Shown: piece by piece, positions 48,652 to 57,247 of the stretch
Layout: every line of letters begins with the position of its first letter
Position numbering within the stretch: position 1 is the first letter of the stretch
NCBI RefSeq assembly: GCF_900177405.1
Contig: NZ_LT840185.1
Span: forward strand, 62,001 to 126,000
DNA: 64,000 nt
From: Allosphingosinicella indica
Lineage (GTDB): Bacteria; Pseudomonadota; Alphaproteobacteria; Sphingomonadales; Sphingomonadaceae
Reading direction: 5' to 3'
Made by a program: the position numbers and the translations under genes
Notes under the pieces: generated by a model
The model's database searches: none
Told to the model about the DNA's origin: nothing
Seen by the model: only the letters and a program-made list of their open reading frames with translations

Positions 48652-49402
48652 GATCATTCCCTGTCTAGACGTGCGCAACGGCCGGGTCGTCAAAGGCGTC
48701 CGCTTCCGCGATCACCGGGATGCTGGCGATATCCTCACGCTTGCAGCGCGCTATCGCGACGCGGGCGCGGACGAGCTGGTCTTCTACGACATCACCGCGA
48801 GCCCAGATGGACGCAAGCTGGACGCGGGATGGATCCGCGCCATCGCGCGCATGCTCGACATACCCTTTGCCGTCGCCGGCGGAATACGCACCCGCGACGA
48901 TGCCGCAGCCTGTCTCGATGCCGGCGCGGACAAAGTGTCGATCAATTCTCCGGCGCTGGAGCGGCCCTCGCTGATCGACGAACTAGCCCGCGATTTCGGG
49001 CGTCAGTGCGTGGTGGTCGGCATTGACAGTTTGGCGACACCGGATGGGCGGCGCGTTCGACAGTATAGCGGCTCCGAGACGCGTGAGCGCGACGGCGGCC
49101 GGGAGACGCTCGACTGGGCGAGAGAGGCAAGTACGCGCGGTGCGGGGGAAATCGTGCTCAACTGCATGCAGCGCGACGGCGTCCGCCAAGGCTATGATAT
49201 CGACCATAGCCGCGAGGTGGTCGAGGCGGTCGATATCCCGGTCATCGCCTCTGGCGGCGCGGGACGTCCCGATCACTTCCGCGACGTACTCATGGCCGGC
49301 GCCAGCGGCGCGCTTGCCGCGAGCGTCTTTCATGACGGGTCGATCATGATCCCAAATCTCAAGGAGTATCTCGCGTCATGCGGTCTCCCGATGCGCCGCT
49401 AG
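48638..49402 (+). CDS. hisF: imidazole glycerol phosphate synthase, cyclase subunit
   Basis: Cyclase half of the HisH-HisF complex, 254-residue beta/alpha barrel. Catalytic Asp in IIPCLDVRNGRVVKG and Asp in LNCMQRDGVRQGYD, the phosphate loops VAGGIRTRDD and IASGGAGRPDH, as expected. The start ATG lies inside the hisA tail; its end overlaps hisI-E by 25 bp. Confidence 0.96.
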   Translation: MLSHRIIPCLDVRNGRVVKGVRFRDHRDAGDILTLAARYRDAGADELVFYDITASPDGRKLDAGWIRAIARMLDIPFAVAGGIRTRDDAAACLDAGADKVSINSPALERPSLIDELARDFGRQCVVVGIDSLATPDGRRVRQYSGSETRERDGGRETLDWAREASTRGAGEIVLNCMQRDGVRQGYDIDHSREVVEAVDIPVIASGGAGRPDHFRDVLMAGASGALAASVFHDGSIMIPNLKEYLASCGLPMRR

Positions 49403-50028
49403 ACCGGGGCGCGGTCGCCGCGCTCGACTGGAAAAAGATGGACGGGCTATTGCCGGCGACAGTCCAGGATCGCGGCTCGCGCCGCGTGCTGATGACGGGC
49501 TATATGAACCGCGCAGCCCTCGAGGCGACGATCGCCACTCGTGAGGTCACCTTCTGGAGCCGCTCCAAGGCTCGACTTTGGAAGAAGGGTGAGACTAGCG
49601 GCAATATCCTCTCCGGGGCCGACGTCTATTGCGATTGCGACGGCGATGCCTTGCTGGTGTTGGCGACGCCGGCCGGGCCGGTCTGCCACGAAGGCACGGC
49701 GAGCTGTTTCGCAGCGGCTCCCCATGCCGGTCCGGGCTGGCTCGCTGATCTGGCCCGCATCATTGCTGCGCGAGGACGCGTCGCCGGGTCGGAGAGTTAC
49801 ACGGCGCGGTTGCTCGCCGCCGGCCCGCAACGCATTGCCCAGAAGGTCGGCGAGGAGGGTGTCGAGCTCGCGCTCGCGGGTGCAGCGGGCACGGCCGCGG
49901 AGTGTGTGAGCGAAGCGGCAGACCTTCTATATCATGTCGCCGTCCTTCTCGAAGCACGCAACATTGGCTGGGACGATGTGGTGCACGAACTGCAGATCCG
50001 CCATGCTAAGAAAAGCCAATCGAAGTGA
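49378..50028 (+). CDS. hisI: bifunctional phosphoribosyl-AMP cyclohydrolase / phosphoribosyl-ATP pyrophosphatase
   Basis: A 216-residue HisI-HisE fusion doing steps 2 and 3. HisI part (1-110): LMTGYMNRAALEATIATREV, TFWSRSKARLWKKGETSGN, the metal site DVYCDCDGDALL and CHEGTASCF. HisE part (about 120-216): GPQRIAQKVGEEGVELALAG and EAADLLYHVAVLLEAR, the MazG-like helices. ATG 49378 lies in the hisF tail, and the stop overlaps hisN by 4 bp. Confidence 0.95.
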   Translation: MRSPDAPLDRGAVAALDWKKMDGLLPATVQDRGSRRVLMTGYMNRAALEATIATREVTFWSRSKARLWKKGETSGNILSGADVYCDCDGDALLVLATPAGPVCHEGTASCFAAAPHAGPGWLADLARIIAARGRVAGSESYTARLLAAGPQRIAQKVGEEGVELALAGAAGTAAECVSEAADLLYHVAVLLEARNIGWDDVVHELQIRHAKKSQSK

Positions 50029-50813
50029 CCGACCTTCGTGAGTTCGCCGCTTTTGCGGAGCGGCTGGCGGACGTCGGGCGGCGCAGCGCGCTCCACTGGC
50101 GCGAGCAGGCTTTGGAGACGCGCGACAAGCGGGCCGACGGCGCCTTCGATCCTGTCACCCGCGCCGACCGGGAAACGGAGGCCGCGATGCGCGCCTATAT
50201 AGAGCGGCATTATCCCGACCATGGAATTAACGGGGAGGAAATGGGCGCCGTGGCCGGAAGCAGCCCCTACGGCTGGAGCCTCGACCCGATCGACGGTACA
50301 CGATCGTTTCTCTGCAATCTCCCCTCCTGGAGCATTCTCGTCGCTCTGCTCGAGCAGGAACAGCCGGTCCTTGGCGTCATCGACATTCCGATGCTTGGCG
50401 AGCGGCTCATCGGCTGGGCCAGCCATTGCTGGCGACAGAAGGGCGAACAGCGCGCGATCGCGAAGGCCAGTGGTTGCCGCACCCTCGAGCAGGCGCGCAT
50501 TTCAACCACGGATCCCTATCTTTTCTCGGATCAAGAACGAAATGCGTTCGATCGCGTGCGCAGGGCAGCGCTGTTGACCCGCTTCGGACACGACGGCTTC
50601 GCCTACGCTCGCCTTGCGACCGGCGACATCGATCTCGTCCTCGAATCTGGTCTCGAACCACATGACCGAAACGCTCTAATCCCCGTCGTACGCGCGGCTG
50701 GGGGAGCGGTCAGCAACTGGCGGGGCGAGCATGATTTTGCTGATGGCTGCTTGGTGGCCGCGGCATCCGGTGAGCTTCTGCGAGCTACCGTGAAGCTCTT
50801 GCAGGAGGCCTGA
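50025..50813 (+). CDS. hisN: histidinol-phosphatase, inositol monophosphatase family
   Basis: Removes phosphate from histidinol phosphate. 262 residues of the IMPase fold with metal-binding motifs GINGEEMGAV, the signature SLDPIDGTRSFLCNLPSWS, and the distal GLEPHDRNALIPVVRAAGG. GTG 50025 overlaps the hisI-E stop by 4 bp and closes the operon, giving all activities needed from PRPP to histidine. A general inositol-phosphatase is possible from sequence alone; operon position decides for HisN. Confidence 0.92.
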   Translation: MTDLREFAAFAERLADVGRRSALHWREQALETRDKRADGAFDPVTRADRETEAAMRAYIERHYPDHGINGEEMGAVAGSSPYGWSLDPIDGTRSFLCNLPSWSILVALLEQEQPVLGVIDIPMLGERLIGWASHCWRQKGEQRAIAKASGCRTLEQARISTTDPYLFSDQERNAFDRVRRAALLTRFGHDGFAYARLATGDIDLVLESGLEPHDRNALIPVVRAAGGAVSNWRGEHDFADGCLVAAASGELLRATVKLLQEA

Positions 50814-50916
50814 AACATTCTGCGATCTTGCTGGATAGAGCTGGAGCCCGTGTGTTTCCAGCTCCCGCCGGCCATGGCAATGTCGGTGCAGAGGCCCGGC
50901 GTAGATCGCACTTAGG

Positions 50917-52155
50917 TCATGCCGATTGCAGCGCAGCCCTACCAACGTTCGCCAGGACGGAAGGGTCGATGTCCGGCTGAACGTAGCGATGGCCTTTGCC
51001 ATGCGCCGCAGACGCACGCATGTATCGTTCCATTGCGAATAGAGCCTGGGGCTGTGGGTCTCGCCCGAGCATGTGATAGACACGCTTAATTTGTTGCCTC
51101 CAGTCGTTCGCGACTTCCTCGAAGCCAATCTCGAGCGCCGGGCGGAGCAAGGCTTTGGACGCGGATAGCCGCTCACTCCTGAGCATCACCTTTCGAAACC
51201 ATTCCCGGGCGACCCAGCGCGGATCGACCTCGTTCGACTGAATCATCATCTGGTTGCACACCAGGGACGCCGACGAGGCGATGACTTGAGCCGGGTCGCG
51301 AGCGAGATAGAGGAAGCGTGCGTCAGGAAATGCTTCGGCGAGCGAGCTGACATCCTGCGCAAATTGCGGCACCTTCAACACCCAGGGCCGGTCGCGTCGG
51401 TCGCGACGCGACCATCGGATGATCTGCAGGAAGCGGCGGAACTCCTTATAGACGCCCCTGCTGTCGCCCTCCTCTACTTTGGCCGCATAATTGGGCACGC
51501 GCCACTGCGCCTCGAAGGCCGTACCGAAGATCGACAGGTTGTGCAGTCCGATCTCCTCGTCCGGCACATTCCAGCCGGTCGGATGAATGGTATCGAATTC
51601 GGGATTGAGCAGCCGGGCGCTGGCCATCCCCGCCCACCCGCGCAACTTGCGATCGTCCATCCCGAGCAGGGGCCAACCGGCTGAAACCGGGTTCCAGCTT
51701 TCGTAAAAGCGGGTGGAATCCAGAGAAGGGTCGCATGCAAGCAACCGTTGCATGCGCGTCGAGCCGGACCGCATTTGTCCCAGAAGGATGATCGGAGCGG
51801 TGATTGGAACTTCATCTATCTCGGCGTAGCGGCGTCGTAATGCGTGGGCCCGGAAACGGCTGACTAGCGTGCCGACCAATTGTCCGTGCGCTATCGTCCG
51901 TCCGAGCGGAGAGAGCCGCGCATGTTCATGGAGATCGCTGCACAGGATCGTAAGCCGGTCGCGCCATCCGACCATATCGATGTCGGCCGCGACTCCCGCG
52001 CGAGACACCGCCTTCCGCACAAGAGCTTCCGGCTCCAGGCTGGGCACCTTGCTCCAGCCCTGGCTCCAGCTGCATTCAAGCAGTCGATTCAACAGCGCGA
52101 TGCGTCTTCGGGAGGGCCGAGCCGTTAATCGTCGCACTTCGCCAGGACCCCGCAT
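50917..52155 (-). CDS. sulfotransferase family protein
   Basis: A 412-residue protein with the PAPS 5'-phosphosulfate loop IILLGQMRSGSTRMQRLLAC (about residues 122-141) and the 3'-phosphate region FPDARFLYLARDPAQVIASS. Substrate could be a lipid, peptide or polysaccharide. There is no signal peptide. ATG 52155 has no clear ribosome-binding site, so the true start may be further in. The gene is convergent with hisN and has no partner genes. Confidence 0.8.
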   Translation of the reverse strand: MRGPGEVRRLTARPSRRRIALLNRLLECSWSQGWSKVPSLEPEALVRKAVSRAGVAADIDMVGWRDRLTILCSDLHEHARLSPLGRTIAHGQLVGTLVSRFRAHALRRRYAEIDEVPITAPIILLGQMRSGSTRMQRLLACDPSLDSTRFYESWNPVSAGWPLLGMDDRKLRGWAGMASARLLNPEFDTIHPTGWNVPDEEIGLHNLSIFGTAFEAQWRVPNYAAKVEEGDSRGVYKEFRRFLQIIRWSRRDRRDRPWVLKVPQFAQDVSSLAEAFPDARFLYLARDPAQVIASSASLVCNQMMIQSNEVDPRWVAREWFRKVMLRSERLSASKALLRPALEIGFEEVANDWRQQIKRVYHMLGRDPQPQALFAMERYMRASAAHGKGHRYVQPDIDPSVLANVGRAALQSA

Positions 52156-52362
52156 TGCCGTCGAACGACCAAATGCCCGGCAAGTGCCACCGACGATAAA
52201 ATTCTTTGCGGAAAATGCCTTAGGAGGCGTGATGAGAGCTGATATGGATTAATAGGATTGCTCATCCGGCCGACGGATCCCCAACACAACCGTCTGGTAC
52301 GCCGTTCGCCTGGCGGATTGTTTCAGCGAGAATATTTTCGACCAAAGGTTCATTTTGTCCCC

Positions 52363-52389
52363 CTTGAACAAGGAAATCTCCTTCCTAAT
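52363..52389 (+). promoter_or_regulatory. candidate RpoH promoter, copy 2
   Basis: CTTG (52363-52366, in CTTGAA), 17 nt, CCTAAT (52384-52389), upstream of the second hsp20 thermosensor. Equivalent position and spacing to the promoter candidate before copy 1. Confidence 0.55.
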
Positions 52390-52435
52390 TTTTCGACCGC
52401 CGGGTGCCCCTCGGGGGCCTGGCTGGGACAGGAGG

Positions 52436-52493
52436 GCGCCGGCTCTCACCGGCGCATCTCACGCCCAAATTGCTTCAACAGGAGGATTTGGAA
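52436..52493 (+). promoter_or_regulatory. ROSE-like RNA thermometer in the hsp20 leader, copy 2
   Basis: Hairpin GCGCCGG (52436-52442), loop CTCTCA, CCGGCGC (52449-52455). The final hairpin pairs CCAAATT (52465-52471) with GATTTGG (52485-52491), enclosing TTGCT and AGGAGG. Relative to copy 1 the A-to-G change at 52485 turns an A-T pair into a G-T pair, and an upstream small stem changes from GCCT/GGGC to GCCC/GGGC, so pairing is kept while bases change. Confidence 0.78.
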
Positions 52494-52961
52494 ATGAGAA
52501 ACGACTTCGACCTGACCGCATATCGCCGCTCCACCATCGGCTTCGACCGTCTCTTCGACATTCTTGAAGGTCGCATGCGCGCCGAAGCGGGCGACAACTA
52601 CCCGCCCTTCGATCTGGAGAAGCTCAGCGACGACCGCTATCGCATCACGCTCGCGGTCGCAGGCTTCGGTCCGGACGATATCGAGATCGTCGCGAAGCAG
52701 GGTGAACTCCTCGTCACGGGCCGCAAGACCGAAGACCGCGGCAACGGCGACTATCTCCATCGCGGGATCGCGGCCCGGCCGTTCGAGCGCCGCTTCGAGC
52801 TGGCCGACTTCGTCGAGGTTCGCTCGGCGGAGTTCGCAAACGGCCTCCTCACGATCTTGCTGGAACGCGAGATCCCCGAGGCCATGAAGCCGCGCAAGAT
52901 TCCGATCGCAGGTGCCAATCCGCAGCTGAGCACCGTAGAGCCGGAACGCGAAGCCGCCTGA
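52494..52961 (+). CDS. small heat-shock protein Hsp20 (copy 2)
   Basis: A 155-residue alpha-crystallin-domain chaperone almost identical to copy 1. Substitutions cluster in the middle (LLVTGRKTEDRGNGDY) and the C-terminal tail (IPIAGANPQLSTVEPEREAA); the IPI docking motif and the N-terminus are unchanged. ATG 52494 sits 8 bases after AGGAGG within a thermosensor hairpin. It is followed by a strong hairpin and then a LOV histidine kinase, whereas copy 1 is followed by a TetR gene, so only the hsp20 unit was duplicated. Confidence 0.95.
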   Translation: MRNDFDLTAYRRSTIGFDRLFDILEGRMRAEAGDNYPPFDLEKLSDDRYRITLAVAGFGPDDIEIVAKQGELLVTGRKTEDRGNGDYLHRGIAARPFERRFELADFVEVRSAEFANGLLTILLEREIPEAMKPRKIPIAGANPQLSTVEPEREAA

Positions 52962-52970
52962 TGATGCCCC

Positions 52971-52996
52971 GGCCCGGGCGCTCCGGCGCCCGGGCC
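52971..52996 (+). terminator. 11-bp perfect hairpin after hsp20 copy 2
   Basis: GGCCCGGGCGC, loop TCCG, GCGCCCGGGCC, beginning 9 bases after the stop. No T-run follows, as for the hairpin after copy 1. Function as terminator or transcript stabiliser is inferred. Confidence 0.6.
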
Positions 52997-53096
52997 ATAA
53001 TGCCAGAGGCGGCCGCTTAGCCAGGGGCTGGAACGCGCCCGCGCAAAAGATGTTTTGGGCAGGGACGCGCTGGAATTGCGCCTCCGAGGAAAACAG

Positions 53097-54194
53097 ATGG
53101 ACGATCGCGACGACTGGCACCTGACGGACGATATCAAGCATGAAGCCGGCTCGGGCGATCCATTCGCAGCAGCGGTTCGTGCGACGCGGATGCCGATGGT
53201 GATCACCGATCCGGCGAAGCCCGACAATCCCATCATCTTCTGCAACGCCGCCTTCCAGTCGCTGACCGGCTATTCGCGGCCGGAGATCATCGGCCGCAAC
53301 TGCCGCTTCCTCCAGGGCCCCGACACCGATCCGGCGGCGGTCCGCCGCATCCACGAGGCCATCGCCGCCGGCGAGGATGTCGCTATCGAACTGCTCAACT
53401 ATAGGAAGGACGGGTCGACTTTCTGGAACGCGCTTTATCTAAGCCCGGTCAGGGGAGAAAGCGGCGCCATCCAATTCTTCTTCGCCTCCCAGCTCGACAT
53501 CACCGACCGCATTCTCGAGCAATCGAAGATCGCGGAGCAAAAGGCGGCGGTCGAACGCGAGGTGGAGCGCCGGACCATCGCCCTCCAGCAGGCGCTCGAG
53601 GCCAAGACGCTCCTGCTTCACGAGGTCGATCACCGCGTGAAAAACAATCTTACGATGATCGGTTCTCTGCTCCGGCTCCAGGCGCGGACGATCGGCGATC
53701 CTGCCGTTACGGGTAAACTCGAAGCGATGCTCGAGCGCGTCGATGCGCTCGCGACGGTGCACAGGCGGCTGTATCAATCCGATGACGTCCTGCATTTCGA
53801 CGTCGGCGCCTTCGCGCAGAATCTCGTTCTCGACGTCGTCGGTGCCAGCGGGCGGTCGGACATAGCAATCGGGACGGATATCGAGCCTATCGAGATACGG
53901 TCCGCAAATGCCGCAGCCCTCGGCCTCATTCTCAACGAAATTCTTACCAATGCGATCAAGCACGGTTTTGCCAACGGGCGGCCGGGAAAGATCAGCATCG
54001 CAGCGCGCAGCGAGGGTTCGACGGCTCGCGTGACGATATGCGACGATGGTCCGGGTCTTGATGGAGCGCCGCCCGCGGGCGGCTTGGGTGCAATGCTCAT
54101 CAAAAGGCTTTCAAAACAGATCGGGGCAAGCGTCGAATGGGACTGTCTCGCGCCCGGCACCTGCGTAACCTTGCGCTTTCCGGTCCAATCGTGA
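53097..54194 (+). CDS. LOV-domain (blue-light) sensor histidine kinase, HisKA_2 type
   Basis: A 365-residue cytosolic photoreceptor kinase. The LOV/PAS domain at about 20-130 has the canonical flavin-binding motif GRNCRFLQGPDTD, where the Cys forms the light-driven adduct, and NPIIFCNAAFQSLTGYS before it. A coiled-coil linker (AEQKAAVEREVERRT) leads to the HisKA_2 phosphoacceptor HEVDHRVKNNLTMIGSLLRL (His at about 180). The ATPase domain follows with LILNEILTNAIKHGF and CDDGPGL. The stop overlaps the response regulator start. Such kinases act in stress and light responses. Confidence 0.93.
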   Translation: MDDRDDWHLTDDIKHEAGSGDPFAAAVRATRMPMVITDPAKPDNPIIFCNAAFQSLTGYSRPEIIGRNCRFLQGPDTDPAAVRRIHEAIAAGEDVAIELLNYRKDGSTFWNALYLSPVRGESGAIQFFFASQLDITDRILEQSKIAEQKAAVEREVERRTIALQQALEAKTLLLHEVDHRVKNNLTMIGSLLRLQARTIGDPAVTGKLEAMLERVDALATVHRRLYQSDDVLHFDVGAFAQNLVLDVVGASGRSDIAIGTDIEPIEIRSANAAALGLILNEILTNAIKHGFANGRPGKISIAARSEGSTARVTICDDGPGLDGAPPAGGLGAMLIKRLSKQIGASVEWDCLAPGTCVTLRFPVQS

Positions 54195-54640
54195 TGGAAC
54201 GTCCATCGCCGCCTCTCGACATCCTCGTGGTCGAGGACGAAGCCCTTCTTGCGATGGATATCGAAGCCATGCTCGAGGACGCCGGGCATCGCGTCGTGGC
54301 GGAAGCTGCGTCGCTGTACGACGTCGAGCAGCTAGGGCGAGATTTGAAGCTCGACCTTGCGCTTGTCGATATTCAGCTTGCCGAAGGCACAAGCGGCCTC
54401 GACGTCTGCCGGCTGATCCGCGAGCGATGGAGTGACGCCTTCATCGTCTTTGTGACGGCCAATCCCAAGAAGATACCCGACGATTTCTGCGAAGCGCATG
54501 GTGTCATACCCAAGCCCTTTTCGCGCAGCGGGCTGATGGCCGCGATGAATTATATCGTCGAAGGGGTCTGCGACCCACCGCCCACCTCGCCGCAGCCCGC
54601 AAGCTTCATCGCCGCTCCTGCCTTCGCGGCGAGTTGGTAA
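54194..54640 (+). CDS. single-domain response regulator
   Basis: A 148-residue receiver-only protein: DILVVEDEALLAMDIEAMLE with the acidic pair, phosphoacceptor Asp in LALVDIQLAEGTSGLD, Thr in IVFVTANPKK and Lys in GVIPKPFSRSGL. There is no output domain; the tail is Pro-rich. ATG 54194 overlaps the kinase stop by one base, so it is the cognate partner of the LOV kinase and may pass phosphate on or act as a sink. Confidence 0.9.
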   Translation: MERPSPPLDILVVEDEALLAMDIEAMLEDAGHRVVAEAASLYDVEQLGRDLKLDLALVDIQLAEGTSGLDVCRLIRERWSDAFIVFVTANPKKIPDDFCEAHGVIPKPFSRSGLMAAMNYIVEGVCDPPPTSPQPASFIAAPAFAASW

Positions 54641-54720
54641 GGGCTGCGCGGCAAGAGGATTCTCGCCCATCGACATGGTCCACCGAGATTCGCGATCTTG
54701 ACGCGACGCGCATGAATAAG

Positions 54721-54735
54721 GAACATAAAGGGAAC
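54721..54735 (+). promoter_or_regulatory. LexA (SOS) box upstream of imuA
   Basis: GAACATAAAGGGAAC reads as GAAC-N7-GAAC, the alphaproteobacterial LexA operator in its direct-repeat form, 19 bases upstream of the imuA start. This predicts that the imuA-imuB-dnaE2 operon is induced by DNA damage. Confidence 0.88.
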
Positions 54736-54753
54736 GTGTGAGTCTTGTTCCCG

Positions 54754-55527
54754 ATGTCCGTAGCCCAAAATTCCTCGCCCCAGCCCGTCGCCGATAGGCT
54801 CGAGGCTTTGCGCTCCGAAATCACCGGCGCGCATTGCAGGCCAACTGACGTTCTTTCGTTCGGCCTCGCGTCCCTCGATGACCGACTCGCCGGAGGCGGG
54901 TTGGCGCGTGGCGGTCTGCATGAATTCGCGGCGGCGAGTGCGGAACTTTGGGACGACGCCGCGGCCACCCTTTTCCTCGCGGGGGTTGCCAGCCGGTTCG
55001 GCGGACGGGACCGTCAGGTGCTGTGGGCGGTCACCGCGTTCGACCTGTATGCACCGGGTGTCGAACAGGCGGGGCTGTCGCCTACGAAGGTATTTTTCGC
55101 GCAGGGTCGCAGGAATGTCGACATTCTTGCGATTGCAGAGGACGCATTGCGTGATGGCGCACTCGGCTGTGTGGTCGCCGAAGTCAGCTCGGCCGATATG
55201 ACCGCGACCCGACGGCTGCAGCTTGCCGCCGCGGACAGCGAAACGCCACTTTTGCTGTTTCGCCGGCACAGGTCGCGCGGTCGCTGCCCGCTGGAGACGC
55301 CGTCTGCCGCGATGACGCGCTGGCGTATCGGTTCGACAGCCTCGGCGCCGCTCCCCTGGTCGGGTGTCGGCCGTCCGCGCTGGCGGGTCGAACTGGTTCG
55401 CCAGCGGAACGGCGCGCCCTTCTCTCTCGAACTGGAGGCGTGCGATGCCGAGGGTCGCCTCGCTCTTCCTGCCGCAGCTGCCGATCGAGCGACTGCGGCG
55501 GAACGAGCAGTTCGTCGCGCCGCCTGA
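54754..55527 (+). CDS. imuA: ImuA, SOS mutasome accessory protein
   Basis: A 257-residue RecA/SulA-like protein of the ImuA-ImuB-DnaE2 translesion system, where it helps recruit the mutasome. Recognisable segments: CRPTDVLSFGLASLDDRLAG, GLARGGLHEFAAASAELWDD and VLWAVTAFDLYAPGVEQAGL. ATG 54754 follows the LexA box; TTG 54745 in frame is less likely. Its end overlaps imuB by 83 bp, longer than usual. Confidence 0.9.
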   Translation: MSVAQNSSPQPVADRLEALRSEITGAHCRPTDVLSFGLASLDDRLAGGGLARGGLHEFAAASAELWDDAAATLFLAGVASRFGGRDRQVLWAVTAFDLYAPGVEQAGLSPTKVFFAQGRRNVDILAIAEDALRDGALGCVVAEVSSADMTATRRLQLAAADSETPLLLFRRHRSRGRCPLETPSAAMTRWRIGSTASAPLPWSGVGRPRWRVELVRQRNGAPFSLELEACDAEGRLALPAAAADRATAAERAVRRAA

Positions 55528-57247
55528 ACCGGCGTTTCCGCCGGGGCCGCGATTTGCAGCTTCACCCCACGACCATCCGGGCGCCTGCTCGGTTCCGCGC
55601 GGCGGAGGCTGGCGACCCGGCGCGCGCTGGGCGCAGGACCCTGGGCGTCACGCCCCGCAGCAGCCGCATATGGATGCCCTGCCAGCGCACCGGCGCCCGA
55701 CGATGCGGGAAATGGGGCGGCGCAGCGAGCATGCCGGACATCCGTTCCGGACGAGTCCGTCCAGCAAGGGCGGCGGCCGCTTTCCGATCCCGGTCACAGC
55801 GGCCGGCTGCGGCCGTCCGACTATCATCGTTCGGCGGTCGGGCCAGCGCGACATCATCACAGCGGCCTGCCCGGCGGCGCTCGCGCTCGGCATCGCGCCG
55901 GGAATGGCCGCCGCGCACGCCCGTGCATTGGTGAGCGGGCTCGACGTCCGGGAGGCCGCGCCCGAAGCTGACAAGAAGCTGCTCGATCGTCTCGCGCTTC
56001 ACGCCGCGCAGCATTGGACACCGATTGCCAGCGTATCGGGCATGGATGGCCTTTGGCTCGACCTTGCCGGCACGACGCATCTCTTCGGCGGCGAGGCGCG
56101 CTTTTGCAGAAGGGTAATCGCCTTCCTGGCGCGCCTCGGCTTCACCGCGCGCATCGCCATTGCCGGGACGCCGGGGGCCGCTCACGCGCTTGCCCGACAT
56201 GGCGAGGCCGACGTCATTCGGATCGCGCCGGGCGCGGAAGGCCGCGCGATCTTCGATCTGCCGCTCGCAGCCCTTCGGCTCACGCCCGATGCTTTGGACG
56301 CAGCCGCGCGTTTCGGGATCGATCGTATCGGCGACCTCTACGCCATGCCGCGCGGCCCGCTTGCACGGCGGCTTGGGCTGGCCGCCATCGAGCGGCTCGA
56401 CCAGGCGCGCGGCGATGTCGCCGAGCCGATCACACCCCTCGTCCCGCCGGACACACCGCAGGTCCGCCGGCGCCTCGTCGAGCCCATCGGGACTGCGGAA
56501 TCAATTGCCAAAGTCGTGGAGGATCTGGCCGCCGATCTCGTTGCATTGATGCGCGAACGCGGCCGCGGCGTACGGCTCGTCGTCCTTGCAGCCAACCGGG
56601 TCGATGGCGAACGCCTGCATCTTGCCATCGGAGCGTCGCGGCCAACCCGCGACGCCCGGCACCTTGTCCGCATGTTCACCTTGAAGCTGCCGGAGCTCGA
56701 CCCTGGCCTCGGCATCGAGGCTGTAACGCTCACCGTGATCCGCGATGAACCGCTTGCCGCCGAAGCGGCTGGCACGCTGATCGCTGGCGGCTCGAGGCGC
56801 GCGGATCTTGCACCCCTGGTCGACCGGTTAGCCACGCGTGCCGGACCGGAGTCGCTCTTCCGGGTCACGTCGGTCGAAAGCGACGTGCCCGAGCGCGCTG
56901 TGCAATGCACGCCTCCGCTCGTCGCCCCGCACGGCTGGCCGCAGTGGAAGCGGCCTGTGCGAATGCTGCGACGACCCGAGCCGCTCTTCAACGTCGTTGC
57001 CTTGATGCCCGATCATCCACCCCGTCGTTTCACCTGGCGGGCGCGGAGCTTCCGCGTGATCGCGGGGGATGGTCCGGAGCGGGTTCATGGCGAATGGTGG
57101 CGCAATGATCGCGAGATGTGGGCGGTGCGCGATTATTTCCGCGTGGAGTCGGAACAGGGCGCTCGCTTCTGGTTGTTCCGGCGCGGCGATGGCGTCACTG
57201 CGGCCAGCGGCGATCTCAGCTGGTATCTGCACGGGCTGTTCGGCTGA
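55445..57247 (+). CDS. imuB: ImuB, Y-family DNA polymerase-like protein
   Basis: A 600-residue Y-family homologue lacking polymerase activity that links DnaE2 to the clamp. It begins [19 protein letters not shown]. An insert of about 90 residues (Pro/Arg-rich, with [16 protein letters not shown]) precedes the palm segment [20 protein letters not shown]; similar inserts seem usual in sphingomonad proteins, so I do not read this as a frameshift. Later parts: [20 protein letters not shown] (palm) and [20 protein letters not shown] (C-terminal). ATG 55445 lies inside imuA; the stop overlaps dnaE2 by one base. Confidence 0.9.
   Translation: MPRVASLFLPQLPIERLRRNEQFVAPPEPAFPPGPRFAASPHDHPGACSVPRGGGWRPGARWAQDPGRHAPQQPHMDALPAHRRPTMREMGRRSEHAGHPFRTSPSSKGGGRFPIPVTAAGCGRPTIIVRRSGQRDIITAACPAALALGIAPGMAAAHARALVSGLDVREAAPEADKKLLDRLALHAAQHWTPIASVSGMDGLWLDLAGTTHLFGGEARFCRRVIAFLARLGFTARIAIAGTPGAAHALARHGEADVIRIAPGAEGRAIFDLPLAALRLTPDALDAAARFGIDRIGDLYAMPRGPLARRLGLAAIERLDQARGDVAEPITPLVPPDTPQVRRRLVEPIGTAESIAKVVEDLAADLVALMRERGRGVRLVVLAANRVDGERLHLAIGASRPTRDARHLVRMFTLKLPELDPGLGIEAVTLTVIRDEPLAAEAAGTLIAGGSRRADLAPLVDRLATRAGPESLFRVTSVESDVPERAVQCTPPLVAPHGWPQWKRPVRMLRRPEPLFNVVALMPDHPPRRFTWRARSFRVIAGDGPERVHGEWWRNDREMWAVRDYFRVESEQGARFWLFRRGDGVTAASGDLSWYLHGLFG

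Noticed and set aside
55500-55830. A frameshift in the N-terminal part of imuB
   Set aside because: The unusual Pro/Arg-rich stretch is open in the correct frame, and I recall the [16 protein letters not shown] pattern in other sphingomonad ImuB proteins.
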